Positions 1-4,495 of a stretch of DNA of 5,747 nucleotides are shown in pieces. A program made the position numbers and the translations under genes. The DNA lies in contig CALLVJ010000345.1 of assembly GCA_938010625.1 (NCBI GenBank), positions 1 to 5,747 on the forward strand, in the 5' to 3' direction. Within the stretch, counting starts at the first letter, position 1; each line of letters begins with the position of its first letter. This DNA comes from an uncultured Stomatobaculum sp. (GTDB lineage: Bacteria > Bacillota > Clostridia > Lachnospirales > Lachnospiraceae). Under the pieces are notes generated by a model. It saw only the letters and a list, made by a program, of their open reading frames with translations. It was not told the DNA's origin and searched no databases.

Positions 1-1652
1 TCATGTGTCTCTGCGAGTTCGGTGAGGAGTTCCTTGTCGATCGGCTTCGCAAAACGCATGTTGACCAAGGTACAGGGCTGTCCGAGCGCCTTTAATTTCT
101 CTCTGACATGCTCTGCCGTACTCACCATGCTGCCGAGCGCAAGCAGCGCTGTCTTCTCCTCTCGGTAAATGAGCTCTGCCTTTCCGAATTCGATGGGTTG
201 CCCGTATTCCTGCAGCCCCCGGTAGGCCTGGCCGCGCGGATAGCGGATTGCAATTGGACGGCCATAGGAGAAGGCAAAGCGCAGATCCCTCTCAAGTTCC
301 CAGAGATTCTTCGGCGCGAGTATGGTCATATTCGGAATGCAGCCGAGATACGAGAGATCAAATACGCCCTGGTGCGTCTCGCCGTCCGCGCCGACTAGAC
401 CTGCGCGGTCAATCGCAAATACAACCGGTAAATTCTGAATACAGACATCGTGGAGCACCTGATCAAACCCGCGCTGCAAAAAGGAGGAGTAAACCGCGAC
501 CAGCGGTTTCATGCCGCCCGCTGCAAGTCCCGCCGCGCTGGTCACCGCATGCTGTTCGGCAATTCCCACATCAAAATAGCGCTGCGGGTAGCGACGCCCG
601 AAGGCCGCGAGACCGGTTCCCTCCGGCATCGCCGCCGTGACCGCGACAATGCGGGGATCCTCCCCTGCGAGTTGAATCAGTGTCTTTGAAAAGACATCCG
701 TATAGTCCGGATACTGCTTGCTCTTTTTGGGTATTCCAGTTGCAAGCTCGAATGGACCCACGCCGTGAAACAGATCCGGATGGCGCTCCGCCGGGCGATA
801 GCCCTTTCCCTTCTCGGTGATCACATGCACGAGCACCGCACGGTTCAAGCGCCGCGCCTCCTCAAAGACGCGCATCAGCTTCCGCACGTCGTGCCCGTCC
901 ACAGGGCCCAGATAGGTCACGCCGAGATTCTCAAAGAGCATGCCCGGCACAAACAGCTGCTTGATACCATTTTTGGTGGTTCGGAGGCTCTCAACCATGC
1001 GCTTGCCCACGCCCGGAATGGCTGAGAGCGCCTCCGCGACATTTTCCTTCAGGCGGTTATAGCCCGCCGAAGTCCGGATGGAATTCAGATAAGCAGACAT
1101 ACCGCCCACATTCTCCGAAATCGACATACGGTTGTCGTTCAGCACGATAATGAAATTGGACTTTAACTGACCCGCATTGTTCAGTGCCTCGTAGGCCATG
1201 CCGCCGGTCAGCGCGCCGTCTCCAATCACCGAGATGACTGCATGGTGCTCGCCGCGCAGATCCCGCGCGACTGCCATGCCGAGCCCCGCAGAAATCGAAG
1301 TCGAAGAATGGCCTGTATTAAAGGCATCACAGGGATTCTCATTCCGCTTTGGAAAGCCGGCAATGCCGCCAAAACACCGCAGTCCCGCAAAATCTTTTTT
1401 GCGCCCGCTCAGAATTTTATGCGTATAGGACTGGTGACCGACATCCCAGATAATTTTGTCCTTCGGCGGCGAAAAACTCAGGTACATAGCCATAGTGAGT
1501 TCCACAACGCCGAGATTGCTCGCGAGATGTCCGCCGGACTCCGCGCAGTGCGCAATCAGAAAGCGCCTGATCTCAGATGCAAGCGAGCTCCACTCTGCCG
1601 GCGGGATCTTCCTGATGTCCTCTGGCCCGTTGATTTGATCCAATCGACTCAT
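1..1652 (-). CDS. dxs: 1-deoxy-D-xylulose-5-phosphate synthase (DXS), 3' end missing
   Basis: DXS is a cytosolic thiamine-diphosphate enzyme that condenses pyruvate with glyceraldehyde 3-phosphate to give 1-deoxyxylulose 5-phosphate, the entry step of the MEP isoprenoid pathway. I translated the minus strand from the ATG at 1652 and found one open frame of 550 codons running off the left edge. The family is about 620 residues, so roughly 70 C-terminal residues are missing. Visible motifs: GGHLASNLG (40-48, with the conserved His42), DVGHQSY (70-76), GHSSTSISAG (114-123), the diphosphate/Mg site GDGALTGGMAYEALNNAG (144-161) with NDN (172-174), GPVDGHD (249-255), DVGIAEQHAV (361-370, catalytic Glu366) and DRAGLVGADGETHQG (415-429, His427). 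The frame ends inside the C-terminal transketolase-like domain. The start follows a GGAG site with 6-base spacing, 14 bases after the ispA stop. DXS and the adjacent IspA serve the same pathway. No defect is visible. Confidence 0.98.
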   Translation of the reverse strand, partial: MSRLDQINGPEDIRKIPPAEWSSLASEIRRFLIAHCAESGGHLASNLGVVELTMAMYLSFSPPKDKIIWDVGHQSYTHKILSGRKKDFAGLRCFGGIAGFPKRNENPCDAFNTGHSSTSISAGLGMAVARDLRGEHHAVISVIGDGALTGGMAYEALNNAGQLKSNFIIVLNDNRMSISENVGGMSAYLNSIRTSAGYNRLKENVAEALSAIPGVGKRMVESLRTTKNGIKQLFVPGMLFENLGVTYLGPVDGHDVRKLMRVFEEARRLNRAVLVHVITEKGKGYRPAERHPDLFHGVGPFELATGIPKKSKQYPDYTDVFSKTLIQLAGEDPRIVAVTAAMPEGTGLAAFGRRYPQRYFDVGIAEQHAVTSAAGLAAGGMKPLVAVYSSFLQRGFDQVLHDVCIQNLPVVFAIDRAGLVGADGETHQGVFDLSYLGCIPNMTILAPKNLWELERDLRFAFSYGRPIAIRYPRGQAYRGLQEYGQPIEFGKAELIYREEKTALLALGSMVSTAEHVREKLKALGQPCTLVNMRFAKPIDKELLTELAETH

Positions 1653-1666
1653 AACTGTCTCCGTCC
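1653..1666 (-). promoter_or_regulatory. dxs ribosome binding site in the ispA-dxs gap
   Basis: The whole 14-base gap between the ispA stop and the dxs ATG reads GGACGGAGACAGTT on the minus strand. GGAG (1662-1659) sits 6 bases before the ATG, good Shine-Dalgarno spacing. It supports the chosen dxs start and leaves no room for a separate promoter in the gap, so dxs is most simply transcribed with ispA. Confidence 0.75.
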
Positions 1667-2563
1667 TCAGAAGCGGCGATTCACAAGCGAGGCAATGAGC
1701 GCCGCCAGGATCTCTGTTCTGCCCGGAAACTGCTTAAGGCGCTGCTCTGCGACTTCACTCTGTTGTCTGACAGCCTCTCTCGCGGCTTCCAGACCAAAGA
1801 GGGAGACATAAGTCGTCTTCTGATTTTTTTCATCCGAATGCAGGGGCTTGCCGAGCTCTGCCTCAGCCGCGGTCTCATCGAGAATATCATCCTGAATCTG
1901 AAACGCGAGACCGACCGCCCTGCCAATCTGTTCCGCGCACCCAATTTCCGCCTCATTTGCCCCGCCGATCGCTGCGCCCATCATAAAGGCAGCTTCTATG
2001 AGAGCGCCGGTTTTCAGGCGGTAGATGAAGTCGAGCGTCTGCGCATCCAGTTGCTCACCGGTCTTCTCGACATCGACCGACTGCCCGCCGAGCATGCCAA
2101 AGACACCGCTCTTCTCGCCGAGAATGGTGAGCGAGCGCGCCGCTCTCGCCGGATGACGGGAAGCACTGACTGCGCGCCCTGCTACAGTCAGTGCTTCGAG
2201 CACAAGACCATCGCCCGCAAGCGTGCCCATCGCTTCGCCGTAGACATACCAGGTCGTCGGCTTGCCGCGACGCAGCGTGTCATTGTCCATACAGGGCAAG
2301 TCATCGTGCACCAGCGAAAAGCTGTGTATCATCTCGAGCGCCGCGAGGAAGGGCGCTGCCTCTTCCTTCCAGTCCGTCTCACCGCGCTGCTCTGCAAAAC
2401 TTCTGCAGGTCTCAAAGAGCAGAATCGGGCGGATGCGCTTGCCTCCATTTTCCACAGCCTCCCGCATCGCACGGATCACGGTGCGCTGCAATCTCCCTTC
2501 ACGGGGCAGGGCAGCCCGGATCAGCGCCTCGACTTCTGTCTTGTCATAGGGAAGTGTCGGCAT
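1667..2563 (-). CDS. ispA: farnesyl diphosphate synthase (polyprenyl synthetase family)
   Basis: This is a head-to-tail prenyl transferase of 298 residues, the usual length for bacterial IspA. It condenses IPP with DMAPP and then GPP to give farnesyl diphosphate for quinone, undecaprenyl and other lipids. Visible motifs are GGKRIRP (40-46); the first Asp-rich motif DDLPCMD (87-93) followed by NDTLRRGKPT; GGQSVD (159-164); KTGALI (184-189); and the second Asp-rich motif in FQIQDDILD (221-229), followed by GKPLHSDEKNQKTTYVSLFG. The two-residue insertion in the first Asp-rich motif and an aromatic residue five positions before it (Phe82) fit a eubacterial short-chain (C15) enzyme, although product length cannot be proved from sequence. 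I chose ATG 2563 because GGAGG lies 6 bases upstream and the family homology begins there. An upstream in-frame ATG at 2629 would add 22 non-conserved residues deep inside xseB. The gene overlaps xseB by 20 bases. Trp105 sits where His is usual (KPTTW). A perfect inverted repeat lies at codons 123-135. Confidence 0.95.
   Translation of the reverse strand: MPTLPYDKTEVEALIRAALPREGRLQRTVIRAMREAVENGGKRIRPILLFETCRSFAEQRGETDWKEEAAPFLAALEMIHSFSLVHDDLPCMDNDTLRRGKPTTWYVYGEAMGTLAGDGLVLEALTVAGRAVSASRHPARAARSLTILGEKSGVFGMLGGQSVDVEKTGEQLDAQTLDFIYRLKTGALIEAAFMMGAAIGGANEAEIGCAEQIGRAVGLAFQIQDDILDETAAEAELGKPLHSDEKNQKTTYVSLFGLEAAREAVRQQSEVAEQRLKQFPGRTEILAALIASLVNRRF
2160..2197. repeat. perfect 13-bp inverted repeat inside ispA
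   Basis: The left arm GAAGCACTGACTG (2160-2172) and right arm CAGTCAGTGCTTC (2185-2197) are exact reverse complements separated by 12 bases. Both lie in ispA codons 123-135 (EALTVAGRAVSAS), in a region between the Asp-rich motifs that is poorly conserved in the family. In RNA it would form a 13-bp stem. No T-run follows on either strand, so it is not a standard terminator. No function can be assigned from sequence. Confidence 0.85.
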
Positions 2564-2795
2564 ATTGATCCTCCAGGACTTCCATCCTCTCCTCAACAAA
2601 GGTGAGCCGCTCATTGATTTCGCCCGCAAGCTTCATGCCTTTTTCATAGAGTGAAAAGGCCTCTTCGAGGCTGGTCTCGCTCGCCTCGAGCTTTTCGAGC
2701 AGCTTTTCTAAGCGCTCCATACTCTCTTCGACCGACAGCTTGCTCTTTTTTTTCGCTGTCACCTGCTTTTTCTCCTGCTCAAGTTTCTCGCTCAT
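2544..2795 (-). CDS. xseB: exodeoxyribonuclease VII small subunit
   Basis: XseB is the small helical subunit of exonuclease VII; several copies bind the coiled-coil region of one XseA in the cytosol. The protein has 83 residues, slightly longer than many members. The conserved core (about residues 21-78) shows the family pattern SVEESMERLEKLLEKLE, then LEEAFSLYEKGMKLAGEIN and a last helix ending VEERMEVLED: two amphipathic helices rich in Leu, Glu and Lys. Ahead of the core is a charged, Lys-rich leader (residues 4-19) containing KKK encoded across a run of eight A. The ATG at 2795 overlaps the end of xseA by 17 bases. An AGGAGG lies 12 bases upstream (long spacing) and a weaker GAAGAG lies nearer. 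An in-frame TGA upstream with no alternative start between fixes the ATG. The overlap suggests translational coupling with xseA, fitting a partner made in amounts tied to it. Confidence 0.95.
   Translation of the reverse strand: MSEKLEQEKKQVTAKKKSKLSVEESMERLEKLLEKLEASETSLEEAFSLYEKGMKLAGEINERLTFVEERMEVLEDQYADTSL
2570..2574 (-). promoter_or_regulatory. ispA ribosome binding site (decides the start)
   Basis: GGAGG lies 6 bases ahead of the ATG at 2563, inside the 3' end of xseB. It is the best Shine-Dalgarno match in the operon and is the main reason to prefer 2563 over the longer start at 2629. Confidence 0.8.
2745..2764 (-). other. A8 run with in-phase A AAA AAG and upstream SD-like AGGTGA
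   Basis: Within xseB, codons 15-17 read AAA AAA AAG, giving eight consecutive A (2753-2746) then G. This places the heptamer A AAA AAG in the correct phase for -1 slippage, the same heptamer used in E. coli dnaX. AGGTGA (2764-2759) lies 5 bases before the run. A shift to -1 here would meet a TGA after about 33 further codons. I see the sequence; any actual slippage is speculation, since Lys-rich leaders often produce such runs by chance. Confidence 0.35.
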
Positions 2796-4014
2796 GGCTC
2801 TTCTCTGCCTCCTGCTTCTCCGTCATAATCTGTTCGACCCTGACCTCCGCCGCGCCGTCTAAGAAACGGAGGCAAAGCTGCTCCCCCGCCGTGAGACTTG
2901 CGGCGCTCTGCACAGCCGTGCCGTCCGCATGGGAGGCATAGGCATAGCCGCCGGTCAAGCGGTTCAGCGGAGAAGCCGCGCGAAGGCGCGCTGCGAGCAC
3001 CTGAAAGTCTGCCCGCCGCGCCTGTATTTTTTTAGTCAGTTCTGTCTGCAGACTCTGCCGCAGCGCAAGGGTGCGCTGCCGTCTCGCGCTGAGCAATTCC
3101 TCGGGCGCATTCAGACGGAGCCGAAATCCCGCTTCTCTTGCGCGCGCGCGGAGATCGCTCACCTTCTCCTGAAGACCTCGCGACAACTGCTGCCGCATTC
3201 CCGCGAGCAGCGCGAGCTGCGCCGCGAGCGCCGGGACACCGCGCTCTGCCGCCGCCGAGGGCGTTGCCGCGCGGAGATCTGCGACAAAATCGAGGAGGGT
3301 CACATCCGACTCATGGCCAACTGCCGAAATGAGTGGCGTACGGCAGGCATAGGCCGCTCGTGCGATCCGCTCGTCGTTAAAGCACCAAAGATCTTCGAGG
3401 GAGCCGCCGCCGCGCCCTACAATCATGAGATCCACACCGCGCGCATCAAGCGTCTGAATGCCTCGCACAACGCTCTCTGCCGCGCCCTCGCCCTGCACCA
3501 ATGCAGGATATAGCACTATTTTGACATAGGGATTCTGCTGCCAGGCCACGGTCTGAATATCGTGAATCGCCGCGCCGCTCGGACTTGTCACAACGCCGAG
3601 CGTCTGCACGAAGCGCGGCAGCGACTTTTTGTGTGCTGCATCAAAAAGGCCTTCTGCCTCCAGCGCGCGAAGCCGCGCCTGGTAGAGCGCATAGAGCTCG
3701 CCCTGTCCAAGTTTCTCCAGGCTCTTTGTATTCAACTGATAGACGCCAGCCTTTTCATAGACTGTCACAGCTCCCGTGCAGACCACCTGCATACCGTCTG
3801 CAAGGCGCATGCGAAGTCCGAGCGCATTCTGACGATAGATGACGCCGCGGAGCTCTGCGCCGCTGTCCTTCAGAGTGAAGTAAATATGTCCGCTCGCGTG
3901 GTACTTCACATTGGAGAGCTCGCCCTGCACGCGCAATCCCGCGAGCAAAAAATCCTCACGGAACAGATTGCTCACATAAGCATTGAGTTGCGTCACTGTA
4001 TAGATTTTTGCCAT
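2779..4014 (-). CDS. xseA: exodeoxyribonuclease VII large subunit
   Basis: XseA is the catalytic subunit of exonuclease VII, which degrades single-stranded DNA from both ends to short oligonucleotides, without need of metal in the E. coli enzyme. It has 411 residues, normal for clostridial members though shorter than the E. coli protein (456). Domain order: an N-terminal OB-fold (about 1-100) with GELSN (31-35) and SGHIYF (41-46); a catalytic domain (about 130-260) with TSPSGAAIHD (143-152), GRGGGSLEDLWCFNDE (200-215) and ISAVGHESDVTLLDFVADLRAATPSAAAE (229-257); a long helical, probably coiled-coil region (262-345) where XseB binds; and a C-terminal beta segment beginning SPLNRLTGGYA (348-358). 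Asp152, Arg201, His234 and Asp237 correspond to residues reported as essential in E. coli XseA. The ATG follows the nusB stop directly (TGAATG) with no good Shine-Dalgarno, so translation is probably coupled to nusB. It overlaps xseB by 17 bases. Confidence 0.97.
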   Translation of the reverse strand: MAKIYTVTQLNAYVSNLFREDFLLAGLRVQGELSNVKYHASGHIYFTLKDSGAELRGVIYRQNALGLRMRLADGMQVVCTGAVTVYEKAGVYQLNTKSLEKLGQGELYALYQARLRALEAEGLFDAAHKKSLPRFVQTLGVVTSPSGAAIHDIQTVAWQQNPYVKIVLYPALVQGEGAAESVVRGIQTLDARGVDLMIVGRGGGSLEDLWCFNDERIARAAYACRTPLISAVGHESDVTLLDFVADLRAATPSAAAERGVPALAAQLALLAGMRQQLSRGLQEKVSDLRARAREAGFRLRLNAPEELLSARRQRTLALRQSLQTELTKKIQARRADFQVLAARLRAASPLNRLTGGYAYASHADGTAVQSAASLTAGEQLCLRFLDGAAEVRVEQIMTEKQEAEKSHERET

Positions 4015-4431
4015 TCAGACCAGCTTCGCGAGAACGCCATTCACAAAAGAGGGCGCCTCTTCCCCGCCGAATTTCTTCGCGAGCTCTACAGCCTCATTGA
4101 TAGCGACCTTCTCCGGAATGCTCTCGTCAAAGCGAAGCTCAAAGCAGGCGAGCCGGAGCACGGTCAGCTCCACGCGTCCCATCTGCCTGAGGCTCCAGCC
4201 GGAGGACGCCTGCTGCAGAATGCCATCAATTTCATCGCACTTGCTGAGAACGGCTGTGACGCGCTCTCGGCATATATTCCGCTCTTCCTCACTGAGTTCC
4301 CGACTCTCATCCTCTTCATCCGGAACTTCGCATAAATACGCATCAATCTGCGCATCTGCCTCTGCAGGCGCACAAAAGCTAGTGCTGAACAGCATCTTAA
4401 AACAATGCTCTCTGAGCGCTCGTCTTGTCAT
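4015..4431 (-). CDS. nusB: transcription antitermination factor NusB
   Basis: NusB is a small all-helical RNA-binding protein. With NusE (ribosomal protein S10) it binds boxA RNA and helps RNA polymerase read through rRNA operons. The protein has 138 residues, typical length. The N-terminal MTRRALREHCFKMLF (1-15) matches the family's Arg-rich first helix used in boxA contact. The C-terminal half carries the signature WSLRQMGRVELTVLRLACFEL (79-99), IPEKVAINEAVELAKKFGGE (105-124) and FVNGVLAKL (129-137). The middle (residues 38-51) is a very acidic loop. The start at 4431 is supported by AAAGGA 6 bases upstream. It is the first gene of the operon after a 58-base gap and abuts xseA. Unlike Bacillus subtilis, no folD lies between nusB and xseA, and no asp23-type gene precedes nusB. 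Confidence 0.97.
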   Translation of the reverse strand: MTRRALREHCFKMLFSTSFCAPAEADAQIDAYLCEVPDEEDESRELSEEERNICRERVTAVLSKCDEIDGILQQASSGWSLRQMGRVELTVLRLACFELRFDESIPEKVAINEAVELAKKFGGEEAPSFVNGVLAKLV

Positions 4432-4437
4432 CTCCTA

Positions 4438-4443
4438 TCCTTT
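4438..4443 (-). promoter_or_regulatory. nusB ribosome binding site
   Basis: AAAGGA lies 6 bases upstream of the nusB ATG (4431), matching the anti-Shine-Dalgarno. A second purine run, AGGAG, touches the ATG directly and is too close to serve this start. The site overlaps the 3' half of a short dyad, CTTTGGACAAAG (4451-4440). Confidence 0.65.
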
Positions 4444-4455
4444 GTCCAAAGCACA
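4443..4455 (-). promoter_or_regulatory. possible boxA-like element in the nusB leader
   Basis: On the minus strand, TGTGCTTTGGACA matches the Gram-positive rRNA-operon boxA form TGCTCTTTGAAAA (recalled, not searched) at 9 of 13 positions. It falls between the candidate promoter and the nusB ribosome site. Because boxA is the RNA target of NusB itself, a leader copy could allow feedback or antitermination. The match is short and could be chance; the sequence is seen, the role is inferred. Confidence 0.25.
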
Positions 4456-4466
4456 CACTTAGTCGA

Positions 4467-4495
4467 AGTATATCTCAATTTGGCGCGATTCACAA
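4467..4495 (-). promoter_or_regulatory. candidate sigma-A promoter for the nusB-xseAB-ispA-dxs operon
   Basis: On the minus strand, TTGTGA (4495-4490, 4 of 6 with TTGACA) is followed after exactly 17 bases by TATACT (4472-4467, 5 of 6 with TATAAT). The -35 box is the last codon plus stop of addA. Transcription would start near 4460, giving a leader of about 30 bases before nusB. The spacing and position at the only real gap in the window favour it, but it remains a prediction. No terminator for addA is visible in the gap, so read-through from addA is also likely. Confidence 0.5.

Noticed and set aside
108..1428. Several plus-strand open frames opposite dxs
   Set aside because: All overlap the continuous, fully conserved dxs reading frame; their translations are Arg/Pro/Ala-rich and resemble no known family.
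1763..2605. 280-codon plus-strand open frame opposite ispA
   Set aside because: It is antisense to a clearly conserved gene, encodes no recognisable motif, and long antisense frames are expected in GC-rich coding DNA.
2564..2629. Longer ispA start at 2629
   Set aside because: The 22 extra residues do not resemble the family and lie inside xseB; GGAGG with 6-base spacing marks 2563 as the start.
3060..3079. 8-bp stem with AGGG loop in xseA
   Set aside because: A stem of this length is expected about once by chance in a window this size, and no T-run follows.
3140..3150. Alternating GC run (GCGCGCGCGCG)
   Set aside because: It encodes an RARA-type stretch in the helical part of XseA and fits the codon preference; no repeat expansion is seen.
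3562..4335. 257-codon plus-strand open frame opposite xseA and nusB
   Set aside because: It spans the junction of two real minus-strand genes, has no recognisable domain, and is explained by codon bias on the other strand.
4440..4451. Short dyad CTTTGGACAAAG ahead of nusB as an operator or terminator
   Set aside because: The arms are 5 bp with a 2-base centre, too short for a stable hairpin, and there is no T-run; it may simply reflect the boxA-like sequence and ribosome site.
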